Origin: Isoptericola chiayiensis
GTDB taxonomy: Bacteria; Actinomycetota; Actinomycetes; Actinomycetales; Cellulomonadaceae
Length of the DNA: 64,000 bases
Direction: 5' to 3'
Assembly: GCF_013149805.1 (NCBI RefSeq)
Contig: NZ_JABEZT010000001.1
Coordinates: forward strand, 496,001 to 560,000
Both the position numbers and the translations under genes were made by a program. Below are positions 1 to 8,648 of the stretch, piece after piece; position 1 is the stretch's first letter, and every line of letters begins with the position of its first letter. A model generated the notes under the pieces. That model was given only the letters and a program-made list of their open reading frames with translations, searched no databases and had not been told where the DNA came from.

Positions 1-1178
1 CAATTGATGTCTGGCAGAATCCTTAACGGTGCGAGGTTCCCAAACTTCCAGCCGATGTGCCGAATATCCTCAACAGTGCCGGCTCCGCCCGCATCAGAAA
101 TTCGATCCAATGGTAGCCGTGGTGAGTCTACGACACGGGACCGGACGGCCAAGACAGAAGGGGGTGACATCGCGCGCGCGAGCGCGACATCTCTGTCTGA
201 GATTTGCACGCCTATCTCTAAGAGGGACAACCATTCGAGCGTACTCACGTCTCGACTCGCGAAGCCAACAACCTGTGCGCCCGACAATCCATGCCTGTAT
301 AACGCTTCCTTCTGTGCCCGGCGAACCAAGGCTGCACTTGCCGAGGCAGCAACTCGCGCTTCGCAACGCGATTCAAGTACATCGCGGTCTGGAGTTCCCG
401 ACCCAAAGGGATCATGGTACCTATATGCACCGTCGGCTGAACTGGTTGAAGCCGGCCGCGGACTATCGAAACTGTGATCGGTCTTGTATAGGAATGGGAT
501 CCCGTGCCTTCGGCAAACGCTCGCGGCTGCTAACCCATCGACATAGGTCGAGATTGCCAGAATTGCTGAAGGACGGACCTTACGTACAACGGCATCCAAC
601 CTCTTTTGGTAGAGCTTCATCCACTCGACGGTAGGTATGTCCTCGGACGGAGGCCCTGGGATTGCGTAGTGTTTCACGCCATCAACATCATGAACATCGT
701 AACCATCGGCTTCGACGGAGCCCATCCTATACGCGACCGATGCGTAGAGCCCGAGGTGGTCGGAGATACGGAGCAACGCCTCCGCACTGCGTTTGTCCTC
801 TACGAATGTCGAGGGCGGCGCTACAATCAACAATCGCGCGGGCGATGACTGAAGAACGGACGATTCGATATTAGTGCTATCGACAGACTCGTCGTTGAGG
901 AGGGCCAACTTCGACCTAAGTGGCGCAGCATAATTCGAGCGCGGTATGTCGGGTCGCCCATCCAGTTCTTCAGCCACCACCAACGCTCGCTCCACATAGC
1001 CCTGGTCATAGAGTAGTGCGAAGAGTTCTTTCAGATGGATCGAAGAGATTCGTCCCATATGCTCGAACTGCTGGATCTCCTCGAATAATGGAGCGGCCAG
1101 TTGCTGGTCGAGTCGCTCCTGAACATACGCAGCCAGCCGCCTCTTACAACCTGCCATCGATTCGTCGGGATTTTGCAT
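1..1178 (-). CDS. GT-B-like glycosyltransferase, 3'-truncated by window edge
   Basis: An uninterrupted frame reads from an ATG at 1178 (weak GGGG Shine-Dalgarno just upstream) to the window edge, giving at least 392 codons without a stop. I translated it by hand along its whole length. An N-terminal helical stretch (about 1-85) precedes a Rossmann-like segment starting RLLIVAPP. The segments GVKHYAIPGPP, VVRKVRPSAILAIS and RRHGIPFLYKTDHS match in order and spacing the N-terminal GT-B domain of the next gene (GIRHYLLGGPQ, VVRLVQPSLIHAHS, RAYNIPLVNETRG). It is therefore probably a diverged paralogue transferring a sugar in surface polysaccharide synthesis. The donor-binding C-terminal domain lies outside the window. 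Base composition is much more AT-rich than the rest of the window. Confidence 0.75.
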   Translation of the reverse strand, partial: MQNPDESMAGCKRRLAAYVQERLDQQLAAPLFEEIQQFEHMGRISSIHLKELFALLYDQGYVERALVVAEELDGRPDIPRSNYAAPLRSKLALLNDESVDSTNIESSVLQSSPARLLIVAPPSTFVEDKRSAEALLRISDHLGLYASVAYRMGSVEADGYDVHDVDGVKHYAIPGPPSEDIPTVEWMKLYQKRLDAVVRKVRPSAILAISTYVDGLAAASVCRRHGIPFLYKTDHSFDSPRPASTSSADGAYRYHDPFGSGTPDRDVLESRCEARVAASASAALVRRAQKEALYRHGLSGAQVVGFASRDVSTLEWLSLLEIGVQISDRDVALARAMSPPSVLAVRSRVVDSPRLPLDRISDAGGAGTVEDIRHIGWKFGNLAPLRILPDIN

Positions 1179-1274
1179 CGGTGCCCCATCTATCGAGTGC
1201 GCAACTACATATTGTGGTCTAAGGCTGGAGTCGACTGCCTAGATCCGACTAAAAGTCAAGAGCCGTCATATTCC

Positions 1275-3575
1275 TCACGCAGCAGACGTGCCAAGATTCA
1301 CCCCTATAGAACTATAGAACTCTAGATAAGTTAGCGCGTTACCATCCCATCTACGTTCCCGGCGCACCCAGTCCGCACCCTTGCGCGCCATGATTGCCAT
1401 CTGGTCGGGATCCGCAATTAGTTGCGCCATCGTTGCCGAAAGGTCGCAATGGTCATCCGCCATAAACAACTGGACTGCACCGGAGTCGCGCGCAATTTCT
1501 GCGAGAGCGCCCACGTCCGAGAATATACAAGGGCGTCCCGTCGACATCGCTTCAAAAGGTTTCAGCGGTGTTACTAGCTCCGTGACTGCCGCCTTCTTAC
1601 GCGGCACCACAAATAAATCAATCAGTCCATAGTACTCAAGTACTCTATCGTGAGCTACGCGGCCCGTAAACTTTACGCCTTTTACTCCCAGCTGCGTGGC
1701 GAGCGCCTTGAGACTGGCAAGTTGCGCCCCGTCGCCTACAATAACTAGGACTATTGGGCCGGTGAGCGAGGAAACGGAATTGACGAGCGACGTCGAGTGC
1801 TGAGTCAGACTGCCGATATCCCTATCGCCGTTGAATTCCGATAGCTTATCAAGCAGATCCATTATCGCGATTTGCTTGGAGTCAACGGTGCTATCGCCTC
1901 TCTGCCGCGCTGCGCCTTCGATTCCGCCGGTGGCGCGATCCGAAGACGACGTCTCCAGGAGCGGGCTCTCGGTTCCTTCTAGCACTGCACCCTTGTACGC
2001 ATGTGTTGAGCTTCGCGCTACTGCTTCCACCGCCAGTTCTAGTTCGTGCATAGCGCGGATAAGCGTGTCGATCCCCTCATACTCAACTATAGACGAAATG
2101 TATCCAATTACGGTTGCGTCGCGCGGTATAGACAGGTCTTGACGCAAATCGGCATTGGGGCCCAGCACCGGGAACTGTTCTGCCTCAACGGCGTTGGGAG
2201 CGATAGAAATCTTGGGTACCGGATAACCAAGATTCTCTCCAACGCGCTCGATGTGGTCGCGCATTACACTAGCGAGAGTTACCACTCCGTCGGCAGCATT
2301 GCGCATCTTTGCTTCACGCTCAACACGAAGCCGGTACATATCCGGCAACGTGGTTCCCCTCCAGCCACTCTCGTCCGAGTTCCAATTTTCCGCTGCGGTA
2401 ACGCGCGATAGCCAGCTTTCTTCCCAGAATCCCCGTGTCTCGTTTACTAATGGGATATTGTAGGCCCGCGCGACAGGCAATGCGATCATGGCATTAATGA
2501 AGTCAGAATGTGCGTGAATCAGTGATGGTTGTACAAGTCGAACTACCTCTGCCAAGCGCTCCACGTTTTCACGTATCCATGTATCCCAGGGTCCCGCGCC
2601 TCGTTGAGGTCCTCCGAGGAGGTAGTGACGAATCCCGTTGTGCTCATACGTTTCAGTGTGTAGATGGGGTCGGTCACTAGCTCCAGCTTGCGCAACTACA
2701 ACAGGTTCCATACCCACGCGGCGCTGCGCTTCGACAGTGTATTGCGTACGTAGCGTGTATCCCGATTGAGTCTCGGGCAGCGCCTTACCGACGAAGTGAA
2801 GCACCACTCCACCTCTAGGCTGGTAGTCCAGAGAGGGTAGTTCTAGATCGAGGTCTACCTCGCCACGGTACAGGGCTAGTTCTGAGGTGTATATTGCTAA
2901 CGCACGTTCGTCGCTTGGCTTACCAGAGTTCGCTGCAATCTCCCTAATTACTGAGACGGAATGCTCGAGGTAGCCCAACCGCCGCAAGCCCTTTAATAGG
3001 TTCCGTTGCGTAGTGAGGCCCAGCTTCCTGGCTAGCCCTGGATAGGATTCCAAGAACGGCACCGCGTCGAAAACTTTGCCCGAATCGACGGCTACCTGTA
3101 CGCGCTCGGCTGCCTGGTTTATAGATAGGAAACTAGGGATATCCAGCCCTTGTCTGCGGCCCAACAAGACTAACGAGTCAGTGATTTCATGTGAACCACT
3201 TGTCGGGCTCGCCTGAGGAGTCCGATTGGTTCGTCCGCCCTGTGCAATCCTGCTCTCCTGGGATTTCAGTTCAGCCGTTACACCGGTGACTTTGTCCAGC
3301 GCGCCCTTGTGGGCAGAGGTAGCGTCGGCCAGGGCCGCTACTCGGCGTTCTATGTTCGAAATCCGGGTTGCACGGATTCTCGAGTCACTTCGGAACTTCA
3401 ACATTGCGGATAAGCCTGCTACTAGAAGTACGAGCGTTGTACCCGCTACCGTCAGGTTAGCGGCCAAGGCCGCGTTCGTCTCAGAGTATCCCGCGACAAC
3501 GCTCACCACGTTCAGAACTATGCACATGAGTGCGGCGAGCAGGGCTAGTATTATTTGCTTCCGATAGCCAGTCAT
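1275..3575 (-). CDS. Membrane-anchored GT4-family glycosyltransferase with internal insertion
   Basis: A 766-residue protein. Two membrane helices (about 8-29 and 38-60) are followed by a likely coiled coil (65-112), a linker with helical repeats, a GT4 N-terminal domain (about 255-470) and a donor-binding GT-B domain (about 485-760) with the typical TPLKPFEAM motif near 669-677. The second domain is split: GYISSIVEYEGIDTLIRAM (491-509) continues as VLVIVGDG (609-616) only after about 95 extra Ser/Thr- and Asp-rich residues. It probably acts at the cytoplasmic membrane in polysaccharide assembly. It is followed by its truncated paralogue and preceded by the nucleotide-sugar dehydrogenase. Donor and acceptor cannot be told. 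Base composition is AT-rich for this genome. Confidence 0.85.
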   Translation of the reverse strand: MTGYRKQIILALLAALMCIVLNVVSVVAGYSETNAALAANLTVAGTTLVLLVAGLSAMLKFRSDSRIRATRISNIERRVAALADATSAHKGALDKVTGVTAELKSQESRIAQGGRTNRTPQASPTSGSHEITDSLVLLGRRQGLDIPSFLSINQAAERVQVAVDSGKVFDAVPFLESYPGLARKLGLTTQRNLLKGLRRLGYLEHSVSVIREIAANSGKPSDERALAIYTSELALYRGEVDLDLELPSLDYQPRGGVVLHFVGKALPETQSGYTLRTQYTVEAQRRVGMEPVVVAQAGASDRPHLHTETYEHNGIRHYLLGGPQRGAGPWDTWIRENVERLAEVVRLVQPSLIHAHSDFINAMIALPVARAYNIPLVNETRGFWEESWLSRVTAAENWNSDESGWRGTTLPDMYRLRVEREAKMRNAADGVVTLASVMRDHIERVGENLGYPVPKISIAPNAVEAEQFPVLGPNADLRQDLSIPRDATVIGYISSIVEYEGIDTLIRAMHELELAVEAVARSSTHAYKGAVLEGTESPLLETSSSDRATGGIEGAARQRGDSTVDSKQIAIMDLLDKLSEFNGDRDIGSLTQHSTSLVNSVSSLTGPIVLVIVGDGAQLASLKALATQLGVKGVKFTGRVAHDRVLEYYGLIDLFVVPRKKAAVTELVTPLKPFEAMSTGRPCIFSDVGALAEIARDSGAVQLFMADDHCDLSATMAQLIADPDQMAIMARKGADWVRRERRWDGNALTYLEFYSSIGVNLGTSAA

Positions 3576-3640
3576 TTGGTCCGTTCTCCCTACTTCGCCC
3601 GTACACGATCACGCCTCAAGCGACATCGTTCTTCAGCGGA

Positions 3641-4885
3641 TTACTGCCAGAGACCCTTCGTGTCGACTACGACCTTCCCTTTCAGGTGATTGAACGTCAC
3701 CTTCTTGAAATCGCTGTGGTCTACTAGAACTACGACAACGTCGGCCGCGTCGATCGCGGATTCAAGGCTGCCGAGACTCAAGTTCGGAACAGAAACCATT
3801 TCGGATGGCAGTTTGTCAATGTGCGGCTCGACGACGACAACTTCGGCGTGCGACAGCCGGTTCGCGAGGTCGGCGACGATCCGCCGCGCAGGCGACTCAC
3901 GCAGGTCATCGATGTCGGCCTTGAACGCCAGTCCGAGAGCGGCGATCTTTGGCGCCTCGATACCATCCACGGCCTTCTCGACTTGCTCGATGACCCGCTG
4001 GGGCTTGCTGTCGTTGACCTCGCGCGCGGTCCGGATGAGGCGCGCCTGCTCGGGGTCGGCGTTCACGATGAACCACGGATCCACGGCGATGCAGTGGCCG
4101 CCCACACCCGGCCCGGGCTGCAGGATGTTCACTCGCGGGTGGTGGTTCGCGAGTCGGATGAGCTCCCAGACGTCGATCCCGAGCTTGTCCGAGATCAGCG
4201 ACAGCTCGTTGGCGAAGGCAATGTTCACGTCACGGAACGAGTTCTCGACCAGCTTGGCCATCTCCGCCGTGACCGCGTCGGTCAGGAGGATCTCGCCCTG
4301 GCAGAAGACGGCGTAGAGGTCCTTGGCGTACTGCGCAGCATCCGGCGTGAGCCCACCGACGATACGGTCGTTCGTGACCAGTTCGATCATGACGCGCCCC
4401 GGGAGCACTCGCTCCGGGCAGTGCGCCACGTGGATGACAGGGCGGCCTTCCGATCCGTCGAGGCTCAGGTCCGGACGTGCCGCCAGAATCCAGTCAGCCA
4501 TCTTCTGCGTCGCACCGGGAGGCGACGTCGACTCGAGAATCAGCAGCTCGCCACCACTGAGCTGAGGGGCGACTGCTTCGGCAGCCGCCTGGATGTACGA
4601 CAGGTCGGGCTCGTAGCCATCCTGGAACGGCGTCGGCACTGCGATGATGAACGCGTCCGCTGGCTCGGGGGTCGCGGTCGCACGCAGCGTTCCATGCTGG
4701 ACCGCTCCACCGACGTAGGTGGCCAGGTCCGGCTCGACGAACGGTACGTCGCCCCGGTTGATCGCCTCGACAGTGAGGGGGTTGACGTCGACCCCCGTCA
4801 CCTTGACGTCCTTGGACGCGAGGATGGCAGCGGTCGGCAGGCCGATGTAGCCCAGGCCGACCACACCGACGGTGCTGATCTCCAT
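3641..4885 (-). CDS. wecC: UDP-N-acetyl-D-mannosamine dehydrogenase (UDP-sugar dehydrogenase)
   Basis: A 414-residue protein of the UDP-glucose/GDP-mannose dehydrogenase superfamily. It shows the N-terminal NAD-binding motif VGVVGLGYIGLPTA, the substrate-binding segment with AHCPERVLPG, the catalytic cysteine in GPGVGGHCIAVDPWF and the C-terminal UDP-binding domain (GLAFKADIDDLRESPA). The VDPWF form after the catalytic Cys and the CPERVLPG segment favour the WecC/UDP-ManNAc branch, which oxidises UDP-ManNAc to UDP-ManNAcA with two NAD. A closely related UDP-sugar substrate is possible. It lies between glycosyltransferase genes in the same orientation, so its product probably feeds the same surface polysaccharide. 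Confidence 0.9.
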   Translation of the reverse strand: MEISTVGVVGLGYIGLPTAAILASKDVKVTGVDVNPLTVEAINRGDVPFVEPDLATYVGGAVQHGTLRATATPEPADAFIIAVPTPFQDGYEPDLSYIQAAAEAVAPQLSGGELLILESTSPPGATQKMADWILAARPDLSLDGSEGRPVIHVAHCPERVLPGRVMIELVTNDRIVGGLTPDAAQYAKDLYAVFCQGEILLTDAVTAEMAKLVENSFRDVNIAFANELSLISDKLGIDVWELIRLANHHPRVNILQPGPGVGGHCIAVDPWFIVNADPEQARLIRTAREVNDSKPQRVIEQVEKAVDGIEAPKIAALGLAFKADIDDLRESPARRIVADLANRLSHAEVVVVEPHIDKLPSEMVSVPNLSLGSLESAIDAADVVVVLVDHSDFKKVTFNHLKGKVVVDTKGLWQ

Positions 4886-4898
4886 GTGTTCTTCCTTC

Positions 4899-6788
4899 TC
4901 AGATCATCGCGTGCGACTCGGCACGCCCGTAGAACGCCACGTCGCCCGTGGCGAGCAGCTCGGCATCGGAAATGGTCCAGGTGTGCCGCCCCTGTCCGGA
5001 GCGCACCTGGATGAAGTTGAAGCGGTCGGCGGAGTACACGCGGGCACCCGCGTCGACGGCGGCACGCAGGAACCCGGTGTCCTCCCCCGTCGACGTCGCG
5101 GTGAACCGCACCCGGTGCGCCAGGTCGCGGCGCGCCACGATCGTGGGCCCCATGACGAAGTCCGTGAACCGGTGCTCCCGGTCGGCGAACCGCAGCAGCG
5201 TCGCGTCCTGCGACTCGACATGCATGTAGTGGGCCTGCTTGCCCACGACGTCGGCACCCGAGAAGGCGAGCGCGTCCAGCTGGTCACTGAGGTACTGCGC
5301 CCCGTACAGGTCGTCGTCGTCCATCTTGGCGACCACGTCCCCCTCGGCGACGTCAACCAGCCGGTTCAGACAGGCACCCAGCGGCACGTCGGCGTCTGCG
5401 GTCAGCAGCACCACGTCGTCGATGCCGGCGCGCTTGGCCCGCAGCCGCAGCTCCTCGTCGTCCACCGTGAACCCGTGGGTCAGCAGCGCGAGCTGGACGT
5501 CCACGCCCTCCTGCGAGCCCACGGACGCCAGCACGTGGTCGAGCTGGTGCGGACGGTTCGTGGACACCAGGGTGGTGACGCTCGGCCGCGGGACGACGGC
5601 GGAACTCGCCAGTCCGGCGTCGTGCAGCACGCGCTGCGCCCGGGCGCCGTACGTGTGCTCGCGCCAGATGCGGCGCTGGCCGAGGTGCACGGCACGGTCG
5701 CGCAGCTCGGGTGAGCGCACCAGCGCGCGGACAGTGTTGGTGGCCTCGTCCCGCGTCGAGACGGAGAAGACCTCGTCACCAGGGAAGAACTCCCCGGTCG
5801 CGGCGCTCGGCGTGGTGACCACGGGCGTGCCACAGGCGGTGATCTCGAAGATGCGCCGCGCGCACATGCTCGGCGAGTCCACCACCGAGTTCACGTTGAG
5901 GAACACCTTGTAGTCGCGGTACGCGGTGAGCATCTGCTCGTACGGCAGCGACCCCACCACACGGGAGGCGTACGGCTCCGGGAACTCGTACCGCTCGTCC
6001 TGCCCGGCGAACCGGCTGAAGATCTCCAGCCCCAGGGCCATCTTCGGCGAGGCGTCCAGGGCGCCACCGAGCAGCGTGTGCATCTGTTCGCGGCGCTCGG
6101 GGTACTTGTGGGCGAACCAGGTGCCCGCGAACGCGACGTCACGCTCCGGGCCGGCGCCGTCGGCGCGCACCGGGTTGTGGATCGCGGGCTGCGCGGCGAA
6201 CTCCAGCACCCCCACCCGGTCGTGGCCGAGAGCCTCGCGGTAGGCGCGCAGCCGGTTGACGTCCGTGGTGTACACGCGGTCGAAGAGCCGCGCGGTGTCC
6301 ACGAAGTCGTCGAAGTGGACCGGATCCTCCTTGTTCCAGAAGACCGTCGGGATCCCCCGCTCATGGCACGCGGCCAACATCTCCGTCACGGCCGGGCGCG
6401 GCGCCGTCGGACCAGTCAGGTGGTACCGCCAGGCACCGCCGTTACCGGCCCACGCCGACTCCACGAACACCAGGTCCAGGCCGTCGAGCTGCTCCACCCA
6501 CGACGACGGCTTCAGCAGCACCTGCTGCCACTCCGGCCCGAACGCCATGCGGGAGAAGTCGTCCAGCACCACCCCGACCCGCAGGTCCCGTGCGGGCGGG
6601 CGCTCCGCCGTCGTCCACGCGTCGTAGACCAGGCCACCCTGCGTGGTGAGCCGGGCGCCACCGCGCCGCTGCGGACCCAGTGCCGAACGGCGCCGGAGGA
6701 ACTCGCGCACCTGGGCGATTCCGCCGTCGCGAAAGTGCCACAACGCGGTGCGGGCAGTACGGACATACCCGTCCGGTCGCGAGCCCAT
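4899..6788 (-). CDS. Two-domain glycosyltransferase (CgeB-like GT1 fused to GT2)
   Basis: A 629-residue protein with two catalytic modules. Residues about 70-395 resemble CgeB/DUF3880 proteins followed by a short GT1-like domain: VFWNKEDPVHF, the AGTWFAHKYPERR segment, then CARRIFEITACGTPVV and FFPGDEVFSV. Residues about 400-629 are a GT2-type GT-A domain with the metal-binding acidic motif KMDDDDLYG (D490-D493). No signal peptide or membrane helix is seen, so it is probably cytoplasmic. Only 13 bp separates it from wecC downstream, suggesting co-transcription. Fusions of this kind are typical of teichoic-acid-like or spore/capsule glycan clusters; the linkage formed is unknown. Its GC is that of the host genome, unlike the glycosyltransferases at 1-3575. 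Confidence 0.87.
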   Translation of the reverse strand: MGSRPDGYVRTARTALWHFRDGGIAQVREFLRRRSALGPQRRGGARLTTQGGLVYDAWTTAERPPARDLRVGVVLDDFSRMAFGPEWQQVLLKPSSWVEQLDGLDLVFVESAWAGNGGAWRYHLTGPTAPRPAVTEMLAACHERGIPTVFWNKEDPVHFDDFVDTARLFDRVYTTDVNRLRAYREALGHDRVGVLEFAAQPAIHNPVRADGAGPERDVAFAGTWFAHKYPERREQMHTLLGGALDASPKMALGLEIFSRFAGQDERYEFPEPYASRVVGSLPYEQMLTAYRDYKVFLNVNSVVDSPSMCARRIFEITACGTPVVTTPSAATGEFFPGDEVFSVSTRDEATNTVRALVRSPELRDRAVHLGQRRIWREHTYGARAQRVLHDAGLASSAVVPRPSVTTLVSTNRPHQLDHVLASVGSQEGVDVQLALLTHGFTVDDEELRLRAKRAGIDDVVLLTADADVPLGACLNRLVDVAEGDVVAKMDDDDLYGAQYLSDQLDALAFSGADVVGKQAHYMHVESQDATLLRFADREHRFTDFVMGPTIVARRDLAHRVRFTATSTGEDTGFLRAAVDAGARVYSADRFNFIQVRSGQGRHTWTISDAELLATGDVAFYGRAESHAMI

Positions 6789-6931
6789 GGAATCCCCCTT
6801 CCAGTGGCGCGTCAGCCGCAGCGGAGTCTACGACGTCCTTGGTGCCCGAAGCACCCACCGACCAACAGTTGAACGGCTATTCCGGGTGAAAAGTTGACCT
6901 TCCGGACAGATTCCCGACCCGCTGGCGCGAT

Positions 6932-8392
6932 TCAGAGGCCGAACGCCTGCTCGATCGGCTCCAGGAGGAAGTAGACGACGAACAGCAGCGACGCGATCCA
7001 CATCAGCGGGTGGATCTGCCGCACCTTGCCCAGGGCCAGCTTGATGACCACGAACGCCAGGAAGCCCGCACCGATGCCGTCCGCGATCGAGTACGTGAAC
7101 GGCATGATCACGATCGTCAGGAACGCCGGGATCGCGATCTCCACGTTCTTCCACGAGATGTTCGCGACCTGCATCATCATCAGGTAGCCCACGAACACCA
7201 GCGCCGGCGCGGCCGCCTCGTACGGCACCAGCGCCACCAGCGGGGACAGGAACGTCGCCAGCAGGAACGCCACACCCGTCGTCACCGACGCCAGACCCGT
7301 GCGCGCGCCGTCGCCCACACCCGACGTCGACTCCACGAACGCCGTGTTCGAGGACACCGACCCCATGCCGCCGAACATCGCGGCCAACGAGTCCACCACC
7401 AGGATCGCGCGCGTCTTCGGCGGATTGCCCTTCTCGTCCAGCAGGTTCGCCTCGGCACCCACGGCCACCATCGTGCCCATCGTGTCGAAGAAGTCCGCGA
7501 TGAGCAGCGAGAACACCAGCAGCAGCACTGTGACCGCCGCGATGCTCTCGAACGAGCCCAGCAGCGAGAACTGACCCAGCAGGCCCAGGTCCGGGATCTG
7601 CACGACGCCGTCCCACGTGGGGGCGTTCAGGTTGAAGCCGTTCGGGTTGCCACCCGCCTTGCTGCCGATGCTCAGCGTGTTCTCGAGGACCACCGCCAGG
7701 ATCGTCGCGGTCAGGATGCCGATCAGCATCGCCCCGCGCACCTTGCGCACGAACAACGCGATCACCAGCAGCAGCCCGACGACGAACACCAGGATCGGCC
7801 ACGTGCCCAGGTTGCCGAGAGCCAACGCCGTGCCCTCGCCCTGCACCACGAACCCGGCGTTCACGAACCCGATCAGCGCGATGAACATGCCGATACCCAC
7901 GCTGATCGCCGTCTTCAGCTCCAGCGGCACCGCGTTGAACACCGCCTCGCGGAACCCGGTCAGCACCAGCACCAGGATGATCAGGCCCTCGATGACCACC
8001 AGACCCATCGCGTCGGCCCACGTCACGTCCGGCAGCCCCGCGATCGAGTACGCCACCACCGCGTTCAGACCCAGACCCGCCGCCAACGCGATCGGGAAGT
8101 TCGCGAACACGCCCATGAGGATCGTGACCACACCCGCCACCAGGGCCGTCGCCGCAGCGACCATGCCCAGCGAGTCCGGCGTCGCCTCCGCGCCACCACC
8201 CAGCACCTGGCCGGTGCCGTCCGGCACCGTGCCGATGATCAGCGGGTTCAGGACGATGATGTAGCTCATCGCGAAGAACGTGACGATGCCGCCACGGATC
8301 TCGCGCCCCACGGTCGAGCCTCGTTCGGTGATCTTGAAGAAGCGGTCGAGGCCGCTCTGCCCGGACGAGGGCACGGTGGTCTGGTTCGCCAT
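6932..8392 (-). CDS. NCS2-family nucleobase permease (AzgA/PbuG-like)
   Basis: A 486-residue polytopic membrane protein starting at ATG 8392, read from MANQTT. It has the AzgA-type signatures: FKITERGSTVGREIRGGIVTF at the N-terminus, MSYIIVLNP, ANFPIALAAGLGLNAVVAYS and the DFFDTMGTMVAVG segment, with about 13 hydrophobic segments. The family imports hypoxanthine, guanine or adenine by proton symport. The longer reading frame up to 8611 has no membrane or family sequence before residue 74 and was not used. In related actinobacteria, as I recall, this permease neighbours DUF2530; here the DUF3800 gene lies between them. Confidence 0.9.
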   Translation of the reverse strand: MANQTTVPSSGQSGLDRFFKITERGSTVGREIRGGIVTFFAMSYIIVLNPLIIGTVPDGTGQVLGGGAEATPDSLGMVAAATALVAGVVTILMGVFANFPIALAAGLGLNAVVAYSIAGLPDVTWADAMGLVVIEGLIILVLVLTGFREAVFNAVPLELKTAISVGIGMFIALIGFVNAGFVVQGEGTALALGNLGTWPILVFVVGLLLVIALFVRKVRGAMLIGILTATILAVVLENTLSIGSKAGGNPNGFNLNAPTWDGVVQIPDLGLLGQFSLLGSFESIAAVTVLLLVFSLLIADFFDTMGTMVAVGAEANLLDEKGNPPKTRAILVVDSLAAMFGGMGSVSSNTAFVESTSGVGDGARTGLASVTTGVAFLLATFLSPLVALVPYEAAAPALVFVGYLMMMQVANISWKNVEIAIPAFLTIVIMPFTYSIADGIGAGFLAFVVIKLALGKVRQIHPLMWIASLLFVVYFLLEPIEQAFGL

Positions 8393-8559
8393 GGCAGCAA
8401 TCGTGCCAGAGGTGTGAAGGAACTCGGGAGACGGGCGGACGTTTTGGTCCAGTTCGTCCTCCCGGCGGGGCCGTGACGGTGGCCACGCCCGGACGTCCCG
8501 CCGTCGTCGTTGCTGAGTACAGCCGACCCCGGTACGACGCGGCTGCATCGTGTTAATCT

Positions 8560-8648
8560 GGCATTGGCAGGGCCCCATATGGGCTGCGAGTCCATCCACG
8601 GGGTCCTGCACCTCGCGGACCCCCGGCCACGGCCGGGGGTTCTTGCGT
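8560..8648 (+). ncRNA. Candidate small RNA / orphan attenuator ending in a terminator
   Basis: Three structures occur in series on the plus strand. One is an imperfect hairpin at 8567-8587 (GCAG...CTGC around CCCATATGGG). The second is a 7-bp stem GGGGTCC (8600-8606) with GGACCCC (8617-8623). The third is a 10-bp stem ACCCCCGGCC (8619-8628) with GGCCGGGGGT (8631-8640), followed by TTCTT. The second and third share 8619-8623, so they exclude each other, as antiterminator and terminator do. A weak -10-like TAATCT lies at 8554-8559. No plus-strand gene follows until 9534, so this looks like a short independent transcript or a stranded leader. I do not recognise an Rfam family. Confidence 0.4.

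Noticed and set aside
8560-8648. A purine riboswitch for the NCS2 permease
   Set aside because: It lies on the opposite strand to the permease and lacks the three-way junction core of purine riboswitches.
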